Positions 12,612 through 22,925 of a DNA stretch of 64,000 bases are shown in pieces (position 1 is the first letter of the stretch; every line of letters starts with the position of its first letter). A program made the translations under genes and the position numbers. Origin of the DNA: Amblyornis subalaris (Eukaryota; Chordata; Aves; Passeriformes; Ptilonorhynchidae); contig JACAXG010000068.1 in the NCBI GenBank assembly GCA_018881555.1, positions 896,198-960,197 of the forward strand, given 5' to 3'. Below the pieces are notes generated by a model. The model had not been told where the DNA came from and made no database searches. It saw only the letters and a list, made by a program, of their open reading frames with translations.

Positions 12612-12970
12612 GAAACCTAGAAAGGTTTGGTTGGAAGGGACCTTAAAGATCATCTNGTTTCACCCCNCTGCCATGGGCAGGGACACCTTCCACTATCCCA
12701 GGTTGCTCCAAGCCCCCTCCAACCTGGCCTTGGACACTTCCAGGGATGGGGCAGCCACAGCTGTGTCAGGGCCTCACCACCCTCACAGGGAAGAATTTCT
12801 TCCCAATATCCCATTTAACCCTAAACTGGCAGTGGGAAGCCATTCCCCCTTGTCCTGTCCCTCCAGGNCTTGTCCAAAGTCCCTCTCCANCTCTCCTGGA
12901 GCCCCTTCAGGCAGTGGAAGGGGTTCAAAGGTCTCTTTGGAGCCTTCTCTTCCTCACACTGAACAGAACT
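12612..12970 (-). mobile_element. CR1 copy, antisense, about 360 bp
   Basis: Begins 'agaaacctagaaaggtttgg', then 'ttggaagggaccttaaag', 'ctgccatgggcagggacacc', 'gaagaatttcttcccaatat', 'cttgtcctgtccctccagg', 'ctcctggagccccttcaggc', and fades after 'ggagccttctcttcc'. The standard antisense CR1 order is kept. The repeat generates long open frames on the plus strand that are not genes. Confidence 0.94.
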
Positions 12971-15017
12971 TCCTTAGGACCAAAAACCAGACAAAGGGAT
13001 GAGACAAAGCTGTTGTCAGGGAGCTGCAGGATCATGATGGAGAAACAAACCCAACCCACCAGGCCCATCTATTCCAGTGTGATGGTTCCAGTATTGAGTC
13101 TGGAAGACTTGCCCTTGTCCTGACAGATCCCAAGGGCTGAGTGATGTCCCATGTTTGCTGTAAAGGTATCTCAGGGCTGGTGTTCGGCAGCCTCTGAGGT
13201 GAGATTGTGAACCCCCCCCTCCTGCTGTTTAATGTACTCATTCAGGTTACAACAGGTTTAGCAAACAATAAAAAACCATCTGGAACCCCCATTTAAATAA
13301 CAGGGTTGTGTTATTAGTCCTGAAGTCATAGCTGGGGCTATAAAACCAGTAAACAAGCGCTGATGTGCAGGTAAATAAAGGGAGATGATGCACTAAGGAG
13401 GGTGAGGAGGAAGCTGCTCCCCATCCTCCTCGGCCAAAGCTCATGCTGGGTGTGAACCACCACCAGTGTCCTGCAGGGAGTGAACTGGGATCCTCANCTT
13501 CCCTCCCAGTTACACTCCTGCCACCCAAGATGAGGTTATGGGGAGGCACTGCAGCATCCCCCAGGGGCACCCACCCCAGCAGAGCCCCAGGGGATACCCT
13601 GCACCCTNGATCCCACTCCCAGCTCCTCACTGTCCCAAGCATTCACAGGGAGGGGAACAGGGGATGCAAGACAAGGCCAACTTTCCCATTGATTTTCCAT
13701 GTTANTCCCTGTAGTGCTTTTGCTGATGGAGGCAGCAGCAGCACAGCCTCTGTGCACGAAGCCATCCCTGCAGCGGGGGGTTCCTGCCCTCCTCTGCCAA
13801 GGGAAAGATACTTCCTCCCTTTCCATCCTTAACTGCCACTCCAAAATAGGAAATAAAGGCCAGCAAGTAAAGAGAGAATAAATAAAGAGTCAACTCCTCT
13901 TTCCCAGGTTACAGAGATCTAAGCTGGGTTGGTTGATCCTTCTCTGCGATAAACGCAGTACATGAATCCTCCAGCCCATGATAACCTCTGCCTTCCTCTG
14001 GAAGCCAGCCCTCCTCCTTGAGGTGCAGCAAACCACTCCCAACTCTGCACATCCCTTGTGATCTCCCTCCCATGCCCACCCATGGGGCAAGTGGGATGAG
14101 ATAGGGGCTGAGAAGGAAACACAAACGGTTCACAGTGGCCACAGCTCTGCTCAAGTCCAGTCTGATCCTGTGGGCACATCATGGCCAGGGACCTGTGCTG
14201 GCCCTTCCCAATGAGGCTGGGAAATACTTGTACCCTGGGGGTTTTTAAAGGCAAAATATCCGAGACAGCTGCCCCCTGAGCATCCACCACTTGTGGCTCT
14301 GCACGGCCTTGGGGGGGGTCAGGGCTGACCCTTGGTTGGGGCATCTCGGGTCATCCCATTCCTTTCTATATTTACTCACCCTCTGGCAATTCCTGGCTCT
14401 AATGATCAACCCCACGCCGCTGTGGATTGAACACATATTTGTTTGTGCTGAATCACTCAACAGCACAAAGTTTGCTGTTCCTTCCCCGCCCTGGAAATCC
14501 TCCTCGTGCAAGAACAACCTGTCCCCGCGCCGTGGNGGCGACAGCTTCCAGTGCCAGCCTCCAGAGCCAAAGCAGGAACCACTCTCCCAAGCAACCAGCC
14601 AACACACTGCCGTGCTCCAAGGAGGCAAACCACAGGATTTCATCCCATTTCCAGTGTGATANGCCCAGAGTTGAATCCCTGCTGCTATTGGAGCACCATG
14701 GATANCTCACTAGCCGTGGAATCCACAGCGATTCCAGTGGCAAGTCCCAAACTCCTGGGGCACACTGTGGTCCACAGGGGTGTGTCTGCGGTCAACAGGC
14801 CCAACACAACCAAAAATGCGGTGCTGGAATGTGTCAGCCAGGAACTGTCACCTTCCCTCACAAGGCTGGGTGTGCTCAAGCTTCGTGCCGAGGGTGCAGC
14901 ACCTCTAACCGTGCCAGGCCACCACATGAGTCCATCTCTCATCCCCAGGTCAGGGGGACAGAAAAGCACTTGCTGGAGTCCTCCCTTCTCAGCAGGAGCT
15001 AAGCATGGGCTTCACTT
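12971..15017. other. Intronic unique sequence
   Basis: No gene or transposon is recognised in 2 kb. A stretch at 13250-13380 is AT-richer and repeat-free. Long overlapping frames on both strands around 14245-15219 contain N bases, show no domain and lack convincing splice sites. They are attributed to locally high GC content, which lowers stop-codon frequency. Confidence 0.55.
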
Positions 15018-15110
15018 CATAGAATCACAGGATGCTTTGGGTTGGAAGATCATCTCAAAGATCATCTTGTCCCAACCCATATGCAGGTTTAGGGCTCCAC
15101 TCCATGTCTG
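15018..15110 (-). mobile_element. CR1 3' fragment, antisense
   Basis: 'catagaatcacaggatgc', 'tttgggttggaagatcatc', 'aaagatcatcttgtcccaac' marks an antisense CR1 3' end of a distinct subfamily. It lies about 500 bases downstream (transcript sense) of the TOX-family exon donor site. Confidence 0.8.
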
Positions 15111-15617
15111 TNCCATGATCACCCAAGCCCAGAGAAGGCTCAAGCACCTGCAAGACACGAACACTTCTATTCTGGTCCCCTACACGTGGGCTTCTAGCTC
15201 CAAAACAGGAAACCTTTGAATTCCTTTTTCTCCCCCAACTGTTAATCTATTTAGCTGCAGGAAATACTCTACATGTGGGTAGGAGACACCTGAACTACAC
15301 ACAATACTTGGAAACTTCACTGCGTCCAGAAACACCAAATGCAACTTCATTTTGAGTGAGGGATACTGAGGCAAAGCTTTTTAGCCTCTCTCCTGGCAGA
15401 GCCAGGCTCCAGTGACAAGCAGCAGCACAAGCATGGAAGTGCATCCCACTCCCTGTGCCAAGTGCATCCACTGCTTCTCGGCAGCAGCCGGGCTCTGCCC
15501 TCCTCCATGGACACTCCTGATGTCCCAGGAGGGCAGATTCACAGAGAGCTCCTAGAATTTGTGCTTGGGCACAGCCTAAATCCCCTAAAAACCTCACCCC
15601 AGCAAACCAAGGCTTAC
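15111..15617. other. Intron sequence next to the exon's donor site
   Basis: Unique sequence immediately downstream, in the transcript sense, of the TOX-family exon. The intron begins GTAAGC (complement of 15612-15617). No other feature is recognised. Confidence 0.6.
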
Positions 15618-15683
15618 CTGGTTGGCCGATAGAAACTCCTGGGCGTTGTCGTTCATCCCCATGTACATGTTCTCCCCATCAAA
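15618..15683 (-). CDS. TOX2: Internal coding exon of a TOX-family HMG-box factor, most likely TOX2
   Basis: This 66-base exon encodes 22 residues in phase 0, beginning FDGENMYMGMND and ending QEFLSANQ. The acceptor on the minus strand is strong (ACTCTTTCTTTTGCCTTTCTAG, abbreviated: a T/C tract then TAG at 15684-15686) and the donor is CAG followed by GTAAGC. From knowledge of the family, the second coding exon of TOX encodes FDGENMYMSM..., and that of TOX2 encodes FDGDSAYVGMSD... with a LS..Q end. The first nine positions match TOX better, while GM.D...E.LS..Q matches TOX2. TOX is very conserved in vertebrates, so TOX2 is favoured. TOX3 and TOX4 fit poorly. TOX proteins are nuclear DNA-binding regulators. 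This exon belongs to the N-terminal region, ahead of the HMG box. No other exon of the gene was recognised in the window. Family assignment is about 0.9 sure, the paralogue about 0.75. Confidence 0.85.
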
Positions 15684-16279
15684 CTAGAAAGGCAAAAGAA
15701 AGAGTTAATGAGATGCCATCTGCACACCACGCTCCTGTGCATCCCAAATGNCTTCCTGGCTCTTCATGTCAAGAGCCAAAATTCCCAGAGGAAAACGCTG
15801 AGCTGCTCTTTTGAAACTTTGGAGCGTGTGTGAGCACACCTTCATCCCTGGTATTGCAGCGGGATATGCTAACACAGCATGGATAAGGGATTTTTGCAGT
15901 GAAATAAGGAATGAATGGCTCCAATTCGAACAAATACACCAAGTGTGCGAACCCACAGATGTACCCTGCAGCAAAGATCACCCAAAAGAAGCTGTGGCTA
16001 AAATTCCTACTAGACCATCAATCAGATATAAAAACCCAGCTTCCTTCCGTGGAAATTTCCAAGACAGGCAGGTCCCATTCAATGCTCTTAGTAACCCTCA
16101 ACAGCGAAGCAAAGCTACCACAGCACTGCACGATCACTCTGGAGCACAGAAAGTCTGATTCCCCACCCTGACACATCCATTCCCTCATCTCCTGTTCCCC
16201 TGCCTGCTGTGCCAGGACTCTGCTCCACGGCTGGGCCCATCCACCTCTGCCCCCACAGCTCAGCACACATCCAGTTCCC
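15684..16279. other. Intron sequence upstream of the exon's acceptor
   Basis: The first 25 bases form the acceptor's pyrimidine tract on the minus strand. Beyond that the sequence is unique with no recognised feature. Plus-strand frames at 15811-16158 are open but lack any recognisable protein. Confidence 0.6.
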
Positions 16280-16920
16280 AGCTGCTCATCCACTCATCAG
16301 GCTACCAAACCCCNGTGGAGAACCACAACTCTCCACATTAATTAGCTATAACGGGNGCTTTCCGCTCGCTCCGATTCCAAAGGCAGGAAAAAAGCCCTCC
16401 AGGATTGTCTGCGGCTCGAAGTATGGCTGGGGCAGTCCTCAAGGCTGAGTTCACCAATCAATTACGGCAATAAAACGGGGGCTGTGCCATAAAACGCTCC
16501 CCAGAGGAGGATGGAGGTGCCAGCTGTGAGTGACACCTCGCACTTAACAAGGGGAAGAGCCACCCCTCCTGCCCTTCCCAGCAGGATGATGAATTGGAGA
16601 TCGCTCACCCCTCGCCTGTTCTCTCACCCTCTGCTAAGAAGCTGAGGCCAGCTATGCCTTAACAGAAATTGGCCATATTAAGAGCAATAAAAGCGAAATC
16701 TAAATAAAACCAGGTGAAGATTCTCCACCTAGACAATTAATTACACTCCCATTTCTCAGGATGAGCTGTTAAAGTCAGCAGAGTTAGTGAAACCAAGTAG
16801 GGGTGACACAGCTCTGCCTGGCCCCAGACACCCTCTAATTACCAAACTGTCCCCTGGCACAGCAGAGCAAACCAATTAAAAGCTGCAAAACGGGAGCAGG
16901 TATTGTGACACTCATTAACN
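16280..16920. promoter_or_regulatory. Repeat-free block upstream of the exon, candidate conserved noncoding element
   Basis: The block combines retained CpGs (tttccgctcgctccgattcc near 16359) with attaattagctataacg, caatcaattacggcaataaaa and cctagacaattaattacact. No coding frame or transposon is present. It starts about 600 bases upstream of the TOX-family exon. The call rests on composition and position only. Confidence 0.3.
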
Positions 16921-17259
16921 GAGACCAGCAGCTGCTGCAGCAGGGTGGGAGAGGATTCCTGTGCCTCTGCTGGATTCTGTTCTATCCATCAGAGAGGCAG
17001 GAGCTGTGGGATGCAGCGAGCGCTGGGACAAGCAACTCCCCCAGAAGGNAACTGGGTGCCATCCACTTTATATTGAGTTTCCCTCCACCTCTTAGATGAT
17101 CCCTGGCACAGCCAGCTCCTGGTAGTGCAGNTCCAGCTGGAGCTGCTGTGCTTCCAGCACGGAGACTCACCCAGCTTTGCAGCNTGAACACCCTCTGACA
17201 ACCCAGCCAACCCCAGCAGGGACACCTGAACTGGCAGAAGAGGTGCCAGAGGTTGGTGG
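16921..17259. other. Intronic unique sequence
   Basis: GC-richer spacer with no recognised feature. Confidence 0.55.
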
Positions 17260-17318
17260 AGAATCACAGAACCATTTNGGTTGGAAAAGCCCTCTAAGAC
17301 CACTGAGTCCAACCTTTT
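17260..17318 (-). mobile_element. Short CR1 3' end, antisense
   Basis: 'agaatcacagaaccattt', an N, then 'ggttggaaaagccctctaag' and 'accactgagtccaacc' is an antisense CR1 3' terminus. The rest of the element is not recognisable. Confidence 0.8.
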
Positions 17319-18169
17319 TCTCCAGGAAAAGTTACATTTCTCCAGTTACATTCAGCAAACAAAAAGTATCCCTCCCCGGAGAGGCCCAGGGCAGGACAAA
17401 CCCTCTCCTTCCTCCACATCCTTCTGTTTGACAGAACGAATTTTTTTATGGCTTTCTACTATTCCCCTACCTCCATTCCACAATTCCTTCTGCCCTTGAT
17501 GCCTTCATAACAACTGTAATGAATCTTGCCTTCAAAATTACTGTTCCTCTGATTGCCAGGCTGAGCAGCGAGCCTGAAAATCAAGACTCGAAATGCAATG
17601 GAAACTTTGGAACTTCCCCACTGCTGATTGGATTTTTTTTTCCCTCTCCTCCAGGCTATGAGGGTGCAAACAAATTTATTAGAAATTCTCCCATCAGGAT
17701 ATTTTTTCAATTAGATGTTTGCCAGTTATGCAGCAGCCAGGTAGAGCAGATAAGTAATGTGCTCTCCCTCTTCTCATTATTGTTTTGCTACAGAATGCAC
17801 TTCAAAACAATCAACCCCATCATTCTGGGTAGATTTACGGTAGAAACAGAAATTTTCATATTTCCCTTTGGTTATGAACGCTTCCTCCCTTTTTCCTCTG
17901 CTCTAGCTCCTGTTCCACACCTGGGTACAGCCATTCATCCCCCTCCTCACCCCAAAATCAATCCAACCTGCACTGAGTGATGTGGCAGGTGTCATTCTCA
18001 AGTCCTAATTCAAAAGGAACATCCTCTTGTGCAGTTGTCTTAATCATCCTTTTGCTCTGCTGCAATTACTTAATTTTATTATTCTTTGGCTAATAAGAGC
18101 AGCTTATTAAACAAATCAGTGGCCGTGGCTGATTCTCACCCTCTCCTGCATGAAATGAGCACGAAGCCG
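17319..18169. other. Intronic unique sequence, partly AT-rich
   Basis: A strong acceptor-like tract on the plus strand (tttttttttccctctcctccag, in short T/C then CAG, ending near 17654) is followed by an open frame, but no convincing donor or recognisable protein follows. The part at 18000-18130 is AT-rich and repeat-free (taatcatccttttgctctgc, acttaattttattattc) and may be conserved noncoding DNA. Confidence 0.5.
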
Positions 18170-18308
18170 AGGAGGGAAGGGAAAAGAAAAGAGGGAAAAA
18201 GAAAGGGAAGGGGAAAAGAAAAGAGGGAAAGAGAAAGGGAAGGGGAACAGAAAGGGCAAGGGGGAAGAGAAAAGGAAAGCAGAAGGGGAAAGGGAAGGAA
18301 CCCTCAGA
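18170..18308. repeat. Homopurine (GA) tract with 32-bp direct repeats
   Basis: About 130 plus-strand bases are almost pure A and G, with a few C interruptions. A 32-base unit starting gggaaaagaaaagaggg occurs at 18179-18210 and again at 18211-18242 with one difference. Long homopurine/homopyrimidine tracts can form triplex (H-DNA). In the TOX-family transcript this would be a polypyrimidine stretch about 2.5 kb upstream of the exon. Confidence 0.93.
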
Positions 18309-19149
18309 GGAAAGTGCCCCAAATCCTACCAATTCTGCCAACAAAGTCCAGCAAAAGCCATCAAACTGCCTTTGTCTGCAGGTGACAGGAACTCCAACCC
18401 AAAGGACAGGCAAGGCTCCATCCTGTGCCATAGGAGGTGACTTTGCCTGGCACTCATGGATAAGCACATGGATGTTGCCCACCCCATTTGGAGAGGGAGT
18501 CCCAAGGGCACCAGGGTGATGGAGACCAAGCTACAGCTGCACTCATCCATGGGACATGACACTGTGTATTTTGGGTCCAAGCAAAAGACAAAAAACCAGT
18601 TCTACTCTGTGAGAAAACACCCTCTGAAATTCAGTTTTTCATGGAGAATTTAATTAAAAATATAATTCTTTCACGGGGACCTGTAGCTGGCACTGCTGCT
18701 CTATCAGCCCATCCAGGGAGCTCAATTCAGATGTTGTCATACAAAGCACTTTTAAAATTTTTATTGCTTTTCTAGACTCACTTTGGTTTGTTATTTTTTC
18801 TCTACAGCATTATTTTTCAAACCTGTAAACGTGCCCAGAGGTCACGCGGGTCTCACGTTAGCAAGATGAATACGAACAAGAAAAATAAATGCAGGCAGCA
18901 GGCTGGGACAGACCCCAAAGTGCAGCAGCTGGGGGATCTCTGGTTCTGTGCAAACACGGAGAGCAAATGTTTGCTAACTGGGAAGGACCCAGTGGAAAGA
19001 AACACAACCTCCTGCCAAGATTCCAAGAAGGTGTTACTTTTTCCTGGATGGCACTGCCAGCTTGTACAATTTTATTATGAATCTCATCACATCCTTTTTA
19101 TTTCCTGAGAGCCACGAACTGAGGTGGAAACTTCAGCTCTGGAAGAACT
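18309..19149. other. Intronic unique sequence
   Basis: No gene or transposon is recognised. The sequence is AT-rich at 18640-18800. Confidence 0.55.
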
Positions 19150-19240
19150 CATGGAATCACAGATTGCTTGGGGTTGCAAGGGACCTTAAAGATCATTCAG
19201 TTCAACACCCCTGACGTGGACAAGGTCATCTTCCATTAGA
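19150..19240 (-). mobile_element. CR1 3' fragment, antisense
   Basis: 'catggaatcacagattgc', 'ttggggttgcaagggacc', 'ttaaagatcattcagttc' and 'atcttccattagaccag' align in order with the antisense CR1 3' end. It is moderately diverged. Confidence 0.85.
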
Positions 19241-19889
19241 CCAGAATATGTTGGCAGAATTCATATCAGTAATAGCTTCTGTATATCTGCCAGACCTAAA
19301 AAGCCTTCCAAACTTTTTATTTAATTTTATTTTAACTTATGTGTGGTGGGTTTGGGTGGTTTTTTGGTTTGGTTTGTTTTTTTTGAGGGGTCTTACCTAC
19401 ATTTTGACACTCATTGTTGGTAANACTGGACCAGAGCACTTTAACTGCAAATCCACTGAGGATCTGGAGCTTGGAAAAGAGGCCTGTTAACACAAATCCA
19501 GCAGTAATTAAGAGCCACCATCATCAAAGAACTACTAAATGACCACTTAAGAACGAANTGGATGCTTCCAGTGGTTCCTACTGCTCAGAGCTTTAAGCAC
19601 TTGCCTCTGTTTTGCCTCTTTGGACACAGGAGATGGGCACCAGGTTCCCTCTCGGGACAACCTCATTCCCAAACTGGGAACACTGGGGATGCAACCTTTC
19701 ACTGGAGATTCTTGGAATGTGGCTGGGTTTGGTGTCCAGTGAGCTACAGCCACCACCACCAGCAGGACACAGAGTGACCCACAATAATGCCATCCAAGAA
19801 ATGCTTGTATGTTTTTAGTGGATAAACGTTAGGACCCAAGAAAACTTGTATAACACTGTCAATCCATATTTAATACTCCTCATTTAAAA
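19241..19889. other. Intronic unique sequence with a G/T-rich run
   Basis: A G/T-rich run (gtgtggtgggtttgggtgg, then ggtttggtttg and poly-T) spans about 19340-19387. No transposon boundary is clear around it. Nothing else is recognised. Confidence 0.5.
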
Positions 19890-19897
19890 ATAACAAT

Positions 19898-19930
<33 letters not shown>

Positions 19931-19934
19931 AATG

Positions 19935-19988
<54 letters not shown>

Positions 19989-19995
19989 TAAATAG
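19890..19995. repeat. (AAC)n-(AAT)n compound microsatellite
   Basis: About ten AAC units run directly into about 18 AAT units, with one gat interruption, and end in aataaaataaata. The near-perfect 106-bp array is likely polymorphic in length. Confidence 0.97.
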
Positions 19996-20498
19996 TTGCA
20001 GCCCATATGTTTCTGAGGTCATTCAGCTGCCTCTGATGGCACTGTGCCCACCATGGGGAAACATAACTCTTCTTCAGAAAGTGTTACAGAAGTAGTTTTA
20101 TCCACGATTCATTTTCATCAGCATTATTTGAGTGGAACAACCACATTNTGCTCTAAGGTCACTCTGACCCCGGTACTTCCAGCCCCGCATCCCCACGGAT
20201 GCTGCTCCTGCACACCAGGCTCAGCTCNGTGTGGGATCCAAACCCAAGGATGCTGGCGCTGGCAAGGATCCTCTTTGCACACATCCCTGGGATGTGAAAC
20301 ACTCACTTCAGCCCTGCCCCTGCCAGCGCCGCCGCCGGCTAAGGTGCCACTGCAAACTCCTCCAGGAGTAATTTAGCATCCCACCCCTTCAGGGGATACA
20401 CGGCTGAGGTTAGCCTAATCTCTTTAACCGCAGTTCCCCCATTAAGGTCTTTACACAACCTCTGGCCCGGAGTGATCCACTCAGCNTTATTTATTTGT
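19996..20498. other. Intronic unique sequence
   Basis: Spacer between the microsatellite and the CpG cluster. No gene, transposon or array is recognised. Confidence 0.55.
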
Positions 20499-20740
20499 GC
20501 GCCGAAACGCTCGGACGGCCCCTCGGTTGCTCCCGTCAGGGAGGGTCAGGAGTTCAGCGCGGGATTTACGGCTCCCCCACTAGGAATGCCCCGCGAGGGG
20601 AGCTCGGCATCTCCACCCCGGCCAGCCCGGCCACGCGCCGCGATCNGTTTGGGGACAAACGGCACGGACGGGGAGCACGACCCCACAGCAGGTGCCAGAG
20701 GCTCAAGGCCAGCCCGGCAGCCACAGTGGCCACCGGGGCT
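20499..20740. promoter_or_regulatory. Small dense CpG cluster, possible alternative promoter
   Basis: I count about 23 CpG dinucleotides in roughly 190 bases (20499-20690), including gcgccgaaacgctcggacgg and cacgcgccgcgatc. The surrounding tens of kilobases are CpG-poor. The cluster lies about 4.9 kb upstream (transcript sense) of the TOX-family exon. Dense CpG in an otherwise methylation-depleted intron usually marks an unmethylated promoter or enhancer. No first exon with a recognisable protein start and a good donor was found beside it. Confidence 0.45.
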
Positions 20741-21184
20741 TTGAGGGGCTGGGTTTTCTGCCAACGGTCAATATTCCCACGTATCAGCCCAGGGGAAATT
20801 CAGATTGATAGAGCTGAAGTCTTCAGGCTTAAAGCCCTATAGTAAAAAGGGGTTTGNTTGGTTGGTTTGTTTGTTTTAAGGAGAATTTACAAATAGGGTA
20901 GAAGNCCAGCAGCAGTTATTTCTCAAATACACAGGAAACGTGCAGAGCNGGGGGTGGTAGAGGCTGTCAAGGAACTACAAGCAAGTGGGAAAGAAAGGAA
21001 TGATGAGCAGCAGCCTGGACGCTGATGGAGGGAGTATTCAGAAANTCCCAAAGTGGAGCATCTCCCTTGGAAGGACCCATCTGAGAAGCTCTCACGCTGG
21101 GATGGCCAGTAGGGAAACACATAAACCAGGAGAATCCTAAGCAACCTCCATGGCCAAGTGACATCGACCCACCTGCTTTAAAGC
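20741..21184. other. Intronic unique sequence
   Basis: Contains a T/G-rich run (tttgnttggttggtttgtttg, near 20854). No gene or element is recognised. Confidence 0.55.
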
Positions 21185-21670
21185 CATGTGAGGGAACCTT
21201 GGGCCCCTCGTGACGACAAAGATGTTGAGGGGCTGGAGCGTGTCCTGGGAAGGGAAGGGAGCTGGGGAAGGGGCTGGAGCCCCAGGAACGGCTGGGGGAG
21301 CTGGGAAAGGGGCTCAGCCTGGAGAAAAGGAGGCTCAGGGGGGACCTGCTGGCTCTGCACAACTCCCTGACAAGAGGGAACAGCCAGGGGGGTCAAGGGA
21401 GAACAAGGGACAGGATAAGGGGAAACAGCCTCAGGCTGTGCCAGGGCAGGTCTGGATTGGATATTAGGGAAAATCTCTTCCCTGAAAGAGTTGTCCATCC
21501 CTGGCACAGCTGCCCAGGCCAGTGATGAAGTCGTCATCCCTGGAAGGATTTAAAAGATGTGTGAATGTGGCATTTGGGGATATGGGTTAGAGGTGGCCTT
21601 GGCAGTGCTGGGTTAATGGTTGAGCCCAATGATCTCAGAAGTCTTTTCCAACTTAAATGATTCAATGGTT
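21185..21670 (+). mobile_element. CR1 copy, sense, about 490 bp
   Basis: Blocks in order: 'ttgaggggctggagcgtgtc', 'ctcagcctggagaaaaggag', 'gctctgcacaactccctgac', 'gggaaaatctcttccctgaa', 'gatgtgtgaatgtggcattt', 'ggttgagcccaatgatctc', and the terminal 'agtcttttccaacttaaatg' with 'attcaatg'. This is the same broad subfamily as the antisense copy at 5091-5680 but runs through to the 3' terminus in sense orientation. Confidence 0.94.
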
Positions 21671-22169
21671 TTAAATGTGTGATCTTCTGCCTCTGCTCCC
21701 AAACAAACAGGAGTGGGAAGGGGAAGGTTCCATACCAGCATGTCCAACTCCCTCAGTGTGAACCCATCACACTCAACACAACCCAGGGAGGCACAGAGGG
21801 AGCTGAGAGGAGGGACTTGGTACCTCACAGCCCACTTAGAGCTTGCTGAAGGGTCAACAAGTCCCTTGGAAAGGTGACGTGATCCCTCTGGTTGGATTTC
21901 TCACAAAATTCCTCAAAAACCAGCTCTAAACCCCAAAACCCAACATGCCACGGGACCCAGGGGAAGGTTCTCTTGCTCACAGCCCGTGAAAAGACACTCA
22001 GCAGGTTTTAGCAAGCAGAGGGTCATGGTCCACGATCCATCTGCGCTAAAATCATACCCANCTCATAATATAACTGATCTAGAAGGGTTCAGTTTATTAA
22101 TGAGACAGAAATTATTCAGGCCAGCCGAAACTAAAAGTGACTTGGAATAGCTTTGCATTAGGACTCTCG
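21671..22169. other. Intronic unique sequence
   Basis: No gene or transposon is recognised. The AT-richer part at 22020-22160 could be conserved noncoding DNA but nothing specific supports this. Confidence 0.5.
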
Positions 22170-22925
22170 CAGCACTAAGTGGCACTGAGGAAATGGAAGA
22201 TTAAATTTAACGTCAATAAATGCAAAGTGATGCACTGGAGAAAAGCAATCCCAACCATAGACATGACAATGGGCCTTAACATAGCTGTTGCTGTCCAGAA
22301 GAGAAACTCTTCCGGAGAGTTCACTCCCAACTTTCGCTCAGTCCTCAGCAGCTGCCAAAAATGCCATTCAGGTTTTAGAAGCAATCAGGAAAAGAGCAAA
22401 GAATGAAAGATCAAGTATTATTTTACCATCTGTACTGCTGGAAGAAGGAGAGGGGGCAACCACAAGGAGGACCCAAGGTGTGGAATGGCATATATGGATG
22501 AGGAAAAAGGGGTGATAAAGGGGCTCAACAGAGATGTATGTGAAAAAATGAGAAGGGGGAATGGCTCTTTTCTGGTTCTCACANCCTAAAATCAAGGAGG
22601 CAGACACTGAAACCATTAGCAAGTGAAATCAAACCCTTCTAGGGAAGTTCTTCTTACTGGGCCCAACTATAAAACCTCTTGCTGCAGGATGCTGGGGCCT
22701 AGAGGGATCCAGAACAGCAACTGGACAAATGAGAGATGAGTAATAACTCCAAACCCTGACCTGTGGGCTGCTGGGAGCTCTGTGGGCAGATACAATCTCA
22801 TTAAATATTAGGAAAAACATTTTTTTAGCATGTGGGTGGCCAAATATCATTGTGGGATCTCCATCCCTGGAGATGCTCAGAGCTCAGCTGGACTAGGCGC
22901 TGCACAACCCCACGTGGGTGGCCCA
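22170..22925 (+). mobile_element. Ancient CR1-like element with ORF2 remnant
   Basis: In one frame, 22188-22300 reads RKWKIKFNVNKCKVMHWRK followed by a TMGLN-like stretch. This resembles the conserved region after the catalytic part of CR1 reverse transcriptase (typically W..KFN..KCKVMH). Frameshifts then break it. A second piece in another frame reads IRKRAKNERSSIILPS, as expected a little further on. At about 22850-22910 'gtgggatctccatccctgg' and 'agatgctcagagctcagctg' resemble the CR1 3' untranslated region. The middle is too diverged to assign. It is much older than the other CR1s. Confidence 0.7.
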